Shown here: one piece after another, positions 18,201 through 25,735 of the stretch
Layout: each line of letters opens with the position of its first letter
Numbering within the stretch: the first letter of the stretch is position 1
Assembly: GCA_016125085.1 (NCBI GenBank)
Contig: WGMM01000037.1
Coordinates: 1-50,898 of the forward strand
Origin: a bacterium
GTDB lineage: Bacteria > Planctomycetota > Planctomycetia > Isosphaerales > Isosphaeraceae
Length of the DNA: 50,898 nt
Direction of reading: 5' to 3'
Notes under the pieces: generated by a model
The model's input: the letters and a program-made list of their open reading frames with translations, nothing else
What the model was told of the DNA's origin: nothing
Databases searched by the model: none
Program-made: the position numbers and the translations under genes

Positions 18201-18295
18201 CATGCCCCCAGGGGCACTTCGCCGATGACCAGATCGCCGCGCACGACGTCTCTCAGGTCGTCGCGTAACAGCATCTGGGTTCTGGGATTCGGCAT
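15269..18295 (-). CDS. YdiJ-like FAD-linked oxidase/Fe-S oxidoreductase with altered CCG motifs
   Basis: A 1008-residue protein with the layout of the YdiJ/D-lactate-dehydrogenase-type fusion. An N-terminal FAD_binding_4 domain contains HPRGAGLGVTAG. An FAD-oxidase C-terminal domain follows. Next come two Fe-S motifs, CNSCGACRSLDPSSRMCP and CFHCRMCRTECQAG. The C-terminal part has two CCG (HdrB/GlpC-type) domains. It would oxidise a 2-hydroxy acid and pass electrons to the respiratory chain. Oddly, the first CCG reads RSSGMP (S793, S794) and the second reads GCSG (C922, S923), so three of four signature cysteines are Ser. The FAD segment TIGGWLSGLDLASVPAESG is also unlike the usual TIGGM-x-x-N-x-SG. 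Activity may differ from relatives. Confidence 0.82.
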   Translation of the reverse strand: MPNPRTQMLLRDDLRDVVRGDLVIGEVPLGACSTDAGVWERQPLVLIAPRDSTDVLAVLSYAAEHGIAVHPRGAGLGVTAGCLGRGIVLDCSRHLRRVIEPGPDFVTVEAGITVREVRETLAQQGRRLQGLTAEADEFTIGGWLSGLDLASVPAESGHWRSIKAARLALSDGSVETLTNIPLDVAESDDALSDSQRGLYRVAHWHGSNGPPADDLDRHARALANLTGLIDRNQGVFRPQRVIAGSRGTLGLLLETTLATVPLHRLHLWVVIGFDLPERAADESLNWISNERLELAEILDWRSIALASDSNPVIKAFFPEPTPAALCLRFSGDDETELKSIERQLHERFRSKVVYLRSDLAASNIDHPLSNPRKWVRRGLAHRHGAPLPRPVFDALTVPPEAVAGVLSQLAGATQNARLNVSVRVAPLTGRIVLDPLIDPTRQIADIPIASWLGSLADIVDKSGGTLWGVEPWMSRIRSSSLSRRFAGTIPVWREVKAALDVAGVLNPEVLPGLPRTDLALRVLSLPSSLVPAATTVKSTESAHLRLLEPVHESTIDTYPSLPILEAELDWPEDRGPQLTASACNSCGACRSLDPSSRMCPSFRGDRSEASSPRALAGLLRQVTSGTIDPTLWGSEQLKEAAEACFHCRMCRTECQAGVDISALMIEAKAAAVESYGLAPKDFWLSRVDTLARLASFFPVIANAILSHGQSRWLMEKVTGLSRHRRLPRVRRWSFIHRAEQRGWSKPRPQLPGPRVALFLDILANHFDQELAETTVEYLKWAGVNVYVPARQRSSGMPALVVGDLERARELVRSNLRILGNAVRDGFTIVCIEPTSAMVLRDYYPRLTDDLDAALVAENTLELSSYLAGMNERGLLPPADQALHGRIGYHQPCHLRAMNVGNPGFDLVRKVPGVSVEFIDQGCSGIAGPFGFARSNFRKSLRIGYRLRSRLKGPDIEVGMTECLSCRMQMEQGLTKRSHHPVEILAMASGLKPDLRAHWNRPKPRNIIT

Positions 18296-18357
18296 GTGAC
18301 CCCGATCAGGTGCGACGCAAAACCAACCGTGACGAACCAGGCCTGAAGCGTCCGGAT

Positions 18358-18849
18358 TCAGTCGCTGCCGGCAGCCTGTTTTTTGCGAAGTTCGGCGACC
18401 CGCATGCGTTCCTGGCGAAAGGTTTCGCCCACTTCGAGGTCAAACGGATGAAACCGGCCGATCGGCTTGACGTCCGGCCCGCGCATCTGGCCGAGGCAGC
18501 GGTAGCAGATCGTGACGTCCGGCACTTTCTTCCAGAGGACCAGGTCGAGAAGCGCGGAACCGAGCAGCACCGTGTAAGCCGCCAGAGGACGCACCTGATA
18601 CCAGTACCAGGTCGCCCAGGCGAAGCCCGCGATCACGATCGCCAGGCCGAGCCCCTGCGGAAAGTCCTTCTGCACATAGAGCTTTTCGGTACCGCAGAAG
18701 GGGCAGTGCACCAGCCCCGCTTCGGTCATCGAACCAGCATGCGCCGACCGTGTGTGACCGCATTGACGGCAAACGAATCCGTTCGCCGATTCGGCGTTTT
18801 TCGTGCGGTCCACGGCTCCGCAATTCGGGCACTCGAAGGTCAGTTCCAT
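18358..18849 (-). CDS. Zinc-ribbon membrane protein, function unknown
   Basis: A 163-residue protein with two N-terminal metal-binding pairs, CPNCG near residue 6 and CRQCG near residue 25, then CPFCG, followed by two hydrophobic segments (LGLAIVIAGFAWATWYWY and LAAYTVLLGSALLDLVLW) and a cytosolic tail containing CYRC and a coiled, charged end (RQERMRVAELRKKQ). It looks like a small inner-membrane protein with zinc ribbons. Start is uncertain: ATG at 18849 or, ten codons upstream, at 18879; neither has a strong ribosome site. I recognise no named family, and the neighbours give no hint. Confidence 0.6.
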   Translation of the reverse strand: MELTFECPNCGAVDRTKNAESANGFVCRQCGHTRSAHAGSMTEAGLVHCPFCGTEKLYVQKDFPQGLGLAIVIAGFAWATWYWYQVRPLAAYTVLLGSALLDLVLWKKVPDVTICYRCLGQMRGPDVKPIGRFHPFDLEVGETFRQERMRVAELRKKQAAGSD

Positions 18850-19052
18850 CGGTCGATTCGGATCCGCTCCGGAATACATGGACACACGAACACGTTCCGA
18901 TCGAGGCCGACCGGCGATTTCGAAGTCGACGCAAGGGCTGGCCACCGGCTCCGCCGTGACACTATCGCACAGGCTCACCGCGGGAATCAAGCCCCAGCCG
19001 AGGTGGATCGGGCGACAGCGGACCTCCAAAAGCCATCTTCAGGAAAGCGAAG

Positions 19053-19084
19053 GGCCGGGCTCATCCCATCGGGAAGGCCCGGCC
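19053..19084 (-). terminator. Hairpin downstream of lipoprotein gene
   Basis: An 8-bp GC-rich stem (GGCCGGGC at 19053-19060 with GCCCGGCC at 19077-19084) around a 16-base loop, 29 bases past the stop of the minus-strand lipoprotein gene. Read on that strand it is followed by TTCGCTTTCC. A probable terminator for the second DUF1559/lipoprotein pair. Confidence 0.5.
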
Positions 19085-19112
19085 GCGGAGATCGTTGAGA
19101 GCAAGGGCGAGG

Positions 19113-19340
19113 TCAATTATCGAGCTTCAGGCTCGCGGCACTGCCTTCCGCCTGAATCTTCGGCCTTCTGCCACCTTTGGGGTCGAGTTTGCCGCCCGTG
19201 GGATCGGCTGGAGCGGCCTTGGCGTCGGCGGCGGCATCTTCGGAGGTCGCGACACCGACACCCTGCTCGCCACCGCAACCGGCCATGGCGAAACAAGCCA
19301 TCACGGCGAAAGAGACTGCCCGGCGGTACGAAAAGAACAT
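19113..19340 (-). CDS. Small lipoprotein paired with DUF1559 gene (copy 2)
   Basis: A 75-residue predicted lipoprotein. It begins with a short basic start, a hydrophobic run and the lipobox MAGC followed by GG; the mature part is small, Ala/Asp/Lys-rich and presumably disordered. It lies 97 bases after the stop of a DUF1559 gene on the same strand, with a short hairpin between them (19389-19412). The same arrangement is seen for the other DUF1559 gene in this window. Such small secreted or lipid-linked proteins next to DUF1559 genes have no established function. A clear signal and repeated context support it being real. Confidence 0.65.
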   Translation of the reverse strand: MFFSYRRAVSFAVMACFAMAGCGGEQGVGVATSEDAAADAKAAPADPTGGKLDPKGGRRPKIQAEGSAASLKLDN

Positions 19341-19388
19341 GAAGGGATTCCTCAAAATCGGGGATGTGTGCGATCGGGAGAGAATCGA

Positions 19389-19412
19389 CATTCCGGGCTC
19401 GTGCCCGAAATG
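19389..19412 (-). promoter_or_regulatory. Intercistronic hairpin, DUF1559 copy 2 to lipoprotein
   Basis: An imperfect stem CATT-C-CGGGC / GCCCG-A-AATG with a 4-base loop lies between the DUF1559 stop (19438) and the lipoprotein start (19340). A comparable hairpin is present in the other gene pair. It may partly terminate or protect the transcript end and so set the ratio of the two products; this is inference from position only. Confidence 0.4.
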
Positions 19413-19437
19413 CCGATCTCGACAAGGTTCGTCAGGA

Positions 19438-20457
19438 TCAATAGGCGTCGGCCGAGACGACTTCACCGCCGGAGCGGGTCGAAAGGGCCCGGTAGGTGGT
19501 CAGGTCGATCGTGCTCTTGATGAAGCGCACGGAGCCGTCGCCGAACATGAAATTCACGCCGCCCGGGTGCTGGCTGCGGAAGCCGAAGCTGCCGTAGGAC
19601 TGGGCTTGAGGCTTCGTCCACCAGGTGAACGGGTCAGGATCGATCGCCGTGGTGACGTCCGAATTCGCTCCCGAGAGCTGCAGCGGAGCGTTCGGGCGAA
19701 CCGCGGAATAGGCGATTCCGTGCGTGGCGCTGGCGGAAGAACCGGACGGGGCGTTCACGAGGCTGAACCATTCGCCGTAATTCCAGGGGAACTGCCACGA
19801 GGCGGGCTGGCCGCGGAACCGGCTGGCTTCGCCGACGAACAGGGTGTTCGATGTGCCGTCCGTGAACCGGGCGATGCCGTAATTCCAGCTGATCACGAAA
19901 GCGCCGTCACCTTCGATGTGGCGGCAATTGCCGGGATTTGCCGTGGAATAACGGTAGCGGAACAGTTCGATCGTGCCGGCGTTGCCGGCATAGCTGCTCT
20001 GGTTCACGCCGATGAACTGCAGAGGACCGCCCGCCGGATTGAGCGGGCCGGTCGACCGCTCGTCGGATGGGCAGTAGTAAGCGTTCACGAAGGTTTCCTG
20101 CGCCGTGATGTTACGGATGCTGCTCGCGCCGAAGTCGTAATTGAGTCCGGCGTAAAGATTACCCTGCTCCATGTAGGGCAGGATCATGGCGAACAGGGTA
20201 TGCCGGCGGTTCGAGTTGGCATCGCACAGCGGCAGCGTGTAGCGGATAAGACCGATGGGGAAAGAGCCCTGGGCGCTTTCGTAGTTATGAAGTGCGAGAC
20301 CGATTTGCTTGAGGTTGTTGACGCACTGCGCTCTGCGTGCCGCTTCCCGGGCCGATTGCACGGCGGGCAGCAGCAGGGAGATGAGAACGGCAATGATCGC
20401 GATGACGACCAGAAGTTCGATCAGCGTAAAACCGCTTCGACGTGTACGAATATTCAT
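19438..20457 (-). CDS. DUF1559 prepilin-like protein with H-x9-DG signature (copy 2)
   Basis: A 339-residue member of the large planctomycete DUF1559 family. It starts at 20457 after GGAGAG, and the N-terminus is a type IV prepilin/pseudopilin signal: RRSGFTLIELLVVIAIIAVL, with the Gly-Phe cleavage site. The DUF1559 core has AARRAQCVNNLKQIGLALHNYE, YCPSDERS, then SSYAGNAGT, and DGTSNTLFVGEASR. Near the C-terminus lies the HPGGVNFMFGDGSVRFIK signature. It is processed and displayed like a pseudopilin; what it does outside the membrane is unknown. It is followed on the same strand by a small lipoprotein gene. Confidence 0.93.
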   Translation of the reverse strand: MNIRTRRSGFTLIELLVVIAIIAVLISLLLPAVQSAREAARRAQCVNNLKQIGLALHNYESAQGSFPIGLIRYTLPLCDANSNRRHTLFAMILPYMEQGNLYAGLNYDFGASSIRNITAQETFVNAYYCPSDERSTGPLNPAGGPLQFIGVNQSSYAGNAGTIELFRYRYSTANPGNCRHIEGDGAFVISWNYGIARFTDGTSNTLFVGEASRFRGQPASWQFPWNYGEWFSLVNAPSGSSASATHGIAYSAVRPNAPLQLSGANSDVTTAIDPDPFTWWTKPQAQSYGSFGFRSQHPGGVNFMFGDGSVRFIKSTIDLTTYRALSTRSGGEVVSADAY

Positions 20458-20923
20458 CAGGCGGAATCTCTCCAGGGTAGAACCCGATCGGATCGGTGCG
20501 TACGCCTTCCGGCTTCGCGGGGTAACGAACCCCGGAACCAAAATCCGAACCGAGTTTTACTTTTTTCGCTCGACGGAATTCCGAGCTCGATGTCATAACG
20601 ACACGAACGAAGTTATCTTTTCGACTTCACTACATCAAGTCTTCACAATAGAGAATTCGGAAATTCGAGGGCAAAAAGAGATCGGGCGAAACTGCGGGCC
20701 ACCTGCCAGGCGACATCGCATTCGCATCAAAACATTAGCTTTTACAGAGACTTGCAGAGACCGTCAGTCCAGCCGACCGGAGATGATCGACCGGGGTGGG
20801 ATTATGCCGGAACCGCATCGCGGTTGTCGACATGAATCGACATCGTGAGACAACTCAAGGCCGAGAGAGGCGCTCCGGCATACCGGAGCGCCCGAACCTG
20901 GCCTTCGAACTTGCGGACATCTC
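20458..20923. other. Upstream region between two DUF1559 gene pairs
   Basis: A 466-base gap. It holds the terminator-like hairpin at 20869-20892 from the first pair and, further along the minus strand, the upstream region of the second DUF1559 gene. The part from about 20560 to 20780 is A/T-rich for this genome (for example around CTTCACTACATCAAGTCTTC) and is the likely promoter. No gene is supported. Confidence 0.4.
20869..20892 (-). terminator. Hairpin terminator after first lipoprotein gene
   Basis: A perfect 10-bp stem, GGCGCTCCGG (20869-20878) with CCGGAGCGCC (20883-20892), and a CATA loop. On the minus strand it is 31 bases past the lipoprotein stop at 20924 and is followed by TCTCTC rather than a T-run. 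It probably ends the first DUF1559/lipoprotein unit. Confidence 0.55.
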
Positions 20924-21157
20924 TCACTGAGGTGTCGCGGGGGCCGGAGCGTTGACTTTCTTTTCGACCGTGCCGAACTTGTTTTCGACCTTCAGCACAC
21001 CCGGTTCAGCCTTCGCGGCAGCGTTCGGGCCCGCGGCGTCGAGTGCCTTTTTCGCTTCTTCGGCCGTCGGGGCGACAGGCAATTCGCCGCCGCCGCCGCA
21101 ACCGAACGAGATCGACAGGGCCAGGAGACCAGCGGCTGCGAAACTTGAGATTCTCAT
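20924..21157 (-). CDS. Small lipoprotein paired with DUF1559 gene (copy 1)
   Basis: A 77-residue predicted lipoprotein. A hydrophobic signal (FAAAGLLALSISFGC) ends in a Cys followed by GGGG; mature residues are Ala/Pro/Lys-rich with EEAKKALDAAG, PGVLKVENKFG and a Pro/Ala end. It follows the first DUF1559 gene by 110 bases on the same strand and is followed by a strong hairpin. Placement, size and lipobox-plus-glycine start match the second pair in the window, although the mature sequences are hardly similar. The function is unknown. Confidence 0.65.
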   Translation of the reverse strand: MRISSFAAAGLLALSISFGCGGGGELPVAPTAEEAKKALDAAGPNAAAKAEPGVLKVENKFGTVEKKVNAPAPATPQ

Positions 21158-21201
21158 GGAACGGATCGGAACCTTTCTTGAGTCGGTATTTTCAGGAATT
21201 C

Positions 21202-21237
21202 CGGGCACGATGCGGCGGGTTATCCGAATCGTGCCCG
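21202..21237 (-). promoter_or_regulatory. Intercistronic hairpin, DUF1559 copy 1 to lipoprotein
   Basis: A 10-bp stem, CGGGCACGAT (21202-21211) with ATCGTGCCCG (21228-21237), between the DUF1559 stop at 21268 and the lipoprotein start at 21157. It mirrors the hairpin in the other pair. It could attenuate transcription or stabilise the upstream message; position is the only evidence. Confidence 0.45.
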
Positions 21238-21267
21238 CGATGGCCGGCAGGCTGGCTTCAGGTCAGA

Positions 21268-22317
21268 TCAATACTGATCTGACGACAGCACTTCGCCACC
21301 CTTGAGGGTCGACAGCGCGCGATACACGCCGATCTTGTTCTGGGTGATATCGGGGCTGCCCATGTCGATCGTCGTTTTGACGAACCGCACCGAGCCGTCG
21401 CCGAACACGAACATGGCACCGCCAGGGTGCAGGCTGCGGAAGCCGAACTGGCCCATGTTCAGGTATTGGGCGTTGAACAACCAGGCGTTCAGGTCGTTGT
21501 TGGGCGATGTCGTTCCGGGCGGTTCGGGAACGGCGATTTTGGCGTTGATCTTCGGGGCGACGCTGGCCAGACCCTGAGGCCGGGTGGTGCCTGCCAGAGC
21601 CGAGCCGAACCAGAGAGCCCGCGACCAGCTGTTGAAGACCTGGTCGGGGTCGTTCAGGAAGCGGGAGGTCTCGCCGACGATAATCGTGTTCGAGGTGCCG
21701 TCGCGGAAGTCGCTGATGGCCGTTTTCGAGTTGTAGCCGAAGGCGCCGTCCGACTCGATCCAGGGCGAGTGGCTTTGCCCCGGTGTGCAGCCGTACCACC
21801 AGCGCCAGACGTCGCGCGTACCGGCCACGCCGGCATAAGACGATTGCGAATAGCCGTTTTGGGAAACGCCGATGTCATAAGGCGTCTGGATCATGTCCGA
21901 CGGGCAGACCATCGAATTGATCCGGGTGATCAGGGCCGTCCGGTTCGATGCGCCGGAACCGACACCGTTGAAAGTACCACCGCTGGAGAGATTGAAATTG
22001 ATCGCGTTGTAGATCTGGTTCTGCTCCATCTGGGGCAGGATCAGGGCGAACAGGCTGAAGCCGCGCTGGGTGCAGTCCACGACCGGCATCGGAGTGGCGA
22101 CCGAGCCAGGCGGGAACGAGCCGTTGGCGCTTTCGTAGTTATGCAGAGCCAGGCCGATCTGCTTGAGATTATTGGTGCACTGGGCACGGCGGGCGGCTTC
22201 ACGGGCCGACTGCACTGCCGGCAACAACAGAGAGATGAGAACGGCGATGATCGCGATGACCACCAGCAATTCGATGAGAGTGAACGCCTTGCGGGCGTAG
22301 AGCGAACTACGGAGCAT
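21268..22317 (-). CDS. DUF1559 prepilin-like protein with H-x9-DG signature (copy 1)
   Basis: A 349-residue DUF1559 protein. The N-terminal pseudopilin signal is RKAFTLIELLVVIAIIAVL (here Ala-Phe instead of Gly-Phe at the processing site), then AARRAQCTNNLKQIGLALHNYE. The core contains MVCPSDMIQ, SSYAGVAGTRDVWRW, DGTSNTIIVGETSR, and the C-terminal HPGGAMFVFGDGSVRFVK signature. It shares its N-terminal block with the neighbouring DUF1559 protein while the middle differs. It heads a gene pair with a small lipoprotein downstream. Probably surface- or envelope-displayed; its role is unknown. Confidence 0.93.
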   Translation of the reverse strand: MLRSSLYARKAFTLIELLVVIAIIAVLISLLLPAVQSAREAARRAQCTNNLKQIGLALHNYESANGSFPPGSVATPMPVVDCTQRGFSLFALILPQMEQNQIYNAINFNLSSGGTFNGVGSGASNRTALITRINSMVCPSDMIQTPYDIGVSQNGYSQSSYAGVAGTRDVWRWWYGCTPGQSHSPWIESDGAFGYNSKTAISDFRDGTSNTIIVGETSRFLNDPDQVFNSWSRALWFGSALAGTTRPQGLASVAPKINAKIAVPEPPGTTSPNNDLNAWLFNAQYLNMGQFGFRSLHPGGAMFVFGDGSVRFVKTTIDMGSPDITQNKIGVYRALSTLKGGEVLSSDQY

Positions 22318-22799
22318 GGGCTGCGGACTCCTCCGGGGTCTCCCCCGATCGAAGAACGTGATGACGAAGAATGACTACAACATTCGCAATCGCGAACGTT
22401 CTCGGAGAACTGGTTGTTTCGAATGGCTTGCCTGAGGAAGTCAGGCGGGAGAAGGATTTCGATGAAGGTAAGTTAATGACCAGGAAGCGATTCTTCAAGA
22501 GGCTCTCACGGAATTTTCACGAATCGGGCTTCGCCCTACCCACATCACCGCTACGACCGCACCGGGCAATGCCACAGACGATCGAAGCGTGTTTCGGTGA
22601 TCGATGAATGACGTTCGATCTACCTGCACATCAAGCTTCAGCACAATTGCATGCAATCATGGATTGACAAATTCGAATCGGAATGCGTCCAATGAATGGC
22701 AGGGATCCGATAGACTCTTCATAACTTCCGGTAGCGCCGGAGATTCGTCTTAACGATGGCCGGTCCGGAATGGACCGAAAGAGCCAGGAGCTTTCAGGC
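22318..22799. other. Divergent promoter region, DUF1559 and beta-propeller genes
   Basis: A 482-base gap between two divergently transcribed genes, so it should hold promoters for both. A short open frame exists at about 22371-22607 on the plus strand, but it lacks a ribosome site and family resemblance. No repeats or hairpins of note. Confidence 0.4.
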
Positions 22800-25115
22800 A
22801 TGAGCAGCGAGAACCGACGTGCGCGGAATCGTGGCGAATTGACGATCGACGCCCTGGAAGGCCGCGCCCTCATGTCCGCGGGCCTTCAGCGCGGAGGTTT
22901 GCTCGACGTGCGCGGGTCACAGCGCGACGATGTCATCGAAGTGCGCATCGCCCCGACCGACCCGACCCGCATTCAGGTCGTCGAAAATGCCCGCATCACC
23001 TGGCAGGGCAGCATCGGAAGTGTCGCCGCGATCCGCATTCAGGGCAAAGGCGGCAACGACCGAATCGTCGTCGACGAAACCTACGGCGCGATCACGCTTT
23101 CCGTAAAGATCGACGGCGGCTCGGGTAGCGACACGATGCGCGGCGGCTCGGGCGACGACGAGATCCTCGGCGATTCAGGCCGCGACGTCCTTCTGGAGAG
23201 TGCTGGCACAGACACGAACCGCAATGTCCGACGCCCCGATGCGCTCGTCCGCTTCGGCTCGGCCACGGCCTTCCGCGACTTTCTTGCGAAAACCGTCAAG
23301 GGGCGGACATCGTTCGGAAACGGCACCTGGCGCAGTTCGAAGGGTGGCCCCGCGATCGCAATGCCCACTATCGGCGGCGATTCGCTCGCCAGCGGAGCCG
23401 CTGGACATTCGCAAACGAACACTCAGGTAGCCGGAATCGACGAAGGCGACCTCATCGAAAACGACGGCCGCAATCTCTATATCCTTTCCAGAGGGGAACT
23501 TCTGGTCGTCGATGCCGCGAATCCGGAGGCCATGAACGTACGATCCCGCACGACGGTCGAAGGCTCGCCCGTCGCCATTTATCTGCACGACGGACGCCTG
23601 ACCGTGATTTCGACCCGCTGGAAGGACACCGTCCCGGCTCCGGGCGATCGAGCGATTCCGATGTTGCGAGTTCGTGGCACAGGCGAAGTGGTCGTAAGCG
23701 TTTACGACACGACCGGCGATGCGTCCCCGAGCCTGGTTTCGCGCACGTCGATGGACGGTTGGTACGCTGATTCCCGCATGGTCGACGGCAAACTCGCCCT
23801 GATCGTTCAGAACGACCTGCTCGTCGGTTATTGGGGCGGGCCCATCGCTATGACCGCTCGGCTGGCCAGCCCGGGCGTGAAGCCGGTGAGCGATAACGCC
23901 CTGAACCGGCTGATGCGCAAGACTTCGATGAATTCGCTCCTGCCTGGCTTATCGACGTCCTCATACGGTCCCGGCGGCGGAGCGACGAGGACGACTTCGG
24001 GGCTCATTTCGCAGCCCCAGGACATCCTGGCCCCCCTCGACGCCACGGAGCCGAATCTCCTTTCGGTCGTCCTGATCCAGACCGGCGGCGCCACGCCAGG
24101 CGTGATCGGAACGACCTCCGTCGTCGGTGGTTACGCATCATCCATCTACATGAACGCGACGGATCTGTATCTATTCGGCCCGCGCTGGGACACGACCGGC
24201 GAACGCACGCAGGTGCAGCGTCTCGACATTTCCGGAAACACCCCGAGCGTGGTGGCGACAGGATCCTTCGAAGGCCACCTGCTGAACCAGTTTTCGGCCG
24301 ACGCGAGCGGCGAATACTTGCGCGTGGCCACGACGCGCTGGACTTCGACAGGCACAGTCAACGCCGTGAGCGTGCTGAAGACCGAGGGCGAGACCATTCG
24401 CCAGGTCGGTGTCGTCGACGGCATCGCGCCAGGCGAGAGGATCATGTCGGCCAGGTTCATCGACGACCGGGTCTATCTGGTCACGTTCGCACAGGTCGAT
24501 CCGCTGTTCACGGTCGACCTTTCCGACCCGACCGCGCCGAAGGTCCTGGGCGAGCTGAAAATCCCCGGTTTTTCCCGCTATCTTCAGCCCTTCAGCGACG
24601 GCTATCTGCTGGGTATCGGCCGCGACGCCGATCCGGCCACGGGCCGCACACGCGGGCTGAAGCTCTCGCTGTTCGACGTCCGTGAAGACACGGCTCCGAA
24701 AGAACTTGCGTCGTATCTGGTCGACACCCCGGCGAACGGCTGGAGCTGGTCCGACGCCGAATGGGATCATCATGCCCTGGGCTACTTCCCCGAGCTGGGA
24801 ATCGTGGCGGTGCCGGTGCAATCGCAAGGCCCCTGGGGCGTGCGGCCGGATGGCACCCAGGGCGCGGAAACGAAGAGCGACTTGATGCTGTTCCGGGTGG
24901 GCGTCGATTCGGGCATCACTCTGCTGGGAACGGTTTCGCACGATTCGCCGCTGTTGCGTTCGGCCCGTATCGGCGACGTGATTTATTCCGTCGCGGATCT
25001 CGACCTGAAAGCCGTCGCCGTGCTGGCCGAATCGTTTGCCATGAAGGGCGCGATCGAACTTCAGCAGCCGTGGAGCGACGGCGGCTCGGGCGGCGGCGTG
25101 GTCGTGGCGATGTGA
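22800..25115 (+). CDS. Secreted beta-propeller protein with LEPR-XLL-like start and RTX-like repeats
   Basis: A 771-residue protein; ATG at 22800 with AGGAG 9 bases upstream. Residues about 17-27 read DALEGRALMSA, the LEPR-XLL-type motif found at the start of large exported planctomycete proteins. Residues about 100-130 contain GGSGSDTMRGGSGDDEIL, RTX/hemolysin-type calcium-binding nonapeptides. The body (about 200-760) matches the beta-propeller domain family PF09826: VAGIDEGDLIENDGRNLYI, then repeated blades such as YASSIYMNATDLYLFG and RFIDDRVYLVTF. It is probably displayed at or outside the cell surface. No catalytic residues can be named. A decapeptide-repeat gene follows 44 bases later. 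Confidence 0.8.
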   Translation: MSSENRRARNRGELTIDALEGRALMSAGLQRGGLLDVRGSQRDDVIEVRIAPTDPTRIQVVENARITWQGSIGSVAAIRIQGKGGNDRIVVDETYGAITLSVKIDGGSGSDTMRGGSGDDEILGDSGRDVLLESAGTDTNRNVRRPDALVRFGSATAFRDFLAKTVKGRTSFGNGTWRSSKGGPAIAMPTIGGDSLASGAAGHSQTNTQVAGIDEGDLIENDGRNLYILSRGELLVVDAANPEAMNVRSRTTVEGSPVAIYLHDGRLTVISTRWKDTVPAPGDRAIPMLRVRGTGEVVVSVYDTTGDASPSLVSRTSMDGWYADSRMVDGKLALIVQNDLLVGYWGGPIAMTARLASPGVKPVSDNALNRLMRKTSMNSLLPGLSTSSYGPGGGATRTTSGLISQPQDILAPLDATEPNLLSVVLIQTGGATPGVIGTTSVVGGYASSIYMNATDLYLFGPRWDTTGERTQVQRLDISGNTPSVVATGSFEGHLLNQFSADASGEYLRVATTRWTSTGTVNAVSVLKTEGETIRQVGVVDGIAPGERIMSARFIDDRVYLVTFAQVDPLFTVDLSDPTAPKVLGELKIPGFSRYLQPFSDGYLLGIGRDADPATGRTRGLKLSLFDVREDTAPKELASYLVDTPANGWSWSDAEWDHHALGYFPELGIVAVPVQSQGPWGVRPDGTQGAETKSDLMLFRVGVDSGITLLGTVSHDSPLLRSARIGDVIYSVADLDLKAVAVLAESFAMKGAIELQQPWSDGGSGGGVVVAM

Positions 25116-25159
25116 CGACCGGATGACGAGCAGGGCCGGATACCGGAGACCTTATACGG

Positions 25160-25495
25160 ATGACAAGTTCTTCGAAATCTCCGGCGTTCGATTACGTCAG
25201 CAAGAGCCACTGGCGTGGCATGCCGCTGGTCTCGATTGGCCCGAAAGCCAGAGGCGTAATCGCGATCGGCGTGAACGCTCGCGGGGTCGTGGCTGTCGGT
25301 GTCGTGGCACAAGGCGTCGTTACGATCGGCGTGATTTCGGTCGGCCTGATCAGCAACGGCGTCCTTGGGTTCGGCCTGGCGGCGGCTCTTGGCGTTTACG
25401 CGGTCGCGCCGCTGGCGCTTGGTGTCAGCGCGTTCGGGATCGTCGCCGGCGGGGTCGAAGCCACGGGCTGGAAGGTTCTTTTTTCGGTGCGTTGA
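25160..25495 (+). CDS. Period-10 Gly/Val repeat protein, function unknown
   Basis: A 111-residue protein dominated by imperfect ten-residue repeats of the type IGVxxxGVVA: IGPKARGVIA, IGVNARGVVA, VGVVAQGVVT, IGVISVGLIS and weaker copies to about residue 100. Gly falls at positions 2 and 7 of each unit. The first three units carry polar residues and the later ones become fully hydrophobic. The short N-terminal region is hydrophilic and has no signal peptide. Such regular spacing suggests a stacked beta structure or a membrane-associated assembly rather than an enzyme. I do not recognise a named family. It lies 44 bases after the beta-propeller gene on the same strand and may be co-transcribed. 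Confidence 0.65.
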   Translation: MTSSSKSPAFDYVSKSHWRGMPLVSIGPKARGVIAIGVNARGVVAVGVVAQGVVTIGVISVGLISNGVLGFGLAAALGVYAVAPLALGVSAFGIVAGGVEATGWKVLFSVR

Positions 25496-25735
25496 TCGAA
25501 AGCCACCGAATGCGAGGAAGTTCGAAGTGATCCGCGGGATCGATCCTGATGCCGGATTCGCATTCGACAAAGGGTTGACTTGGTCCGGTCGCTCGTGGAA
25601 GCTGATAGTCGACGAACGGATCGACCGCATCATGCGACCGGTACGAGGTTCGCTCCGTCGCAACGCATGTCGCTCATGCGGCGCAAATTAGATTGCATTT
25701 TGACCCGCCGGCGCGACTTCGAAAGGGCAGCCACG

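Noticed and set aside
22371..22607. 78-codon plus-strand frame upstream of the beta-propeller gene
   Set aside because: Lies within a divergent promoter region with no Shine-Dalgarno site and no similarity I recognise.
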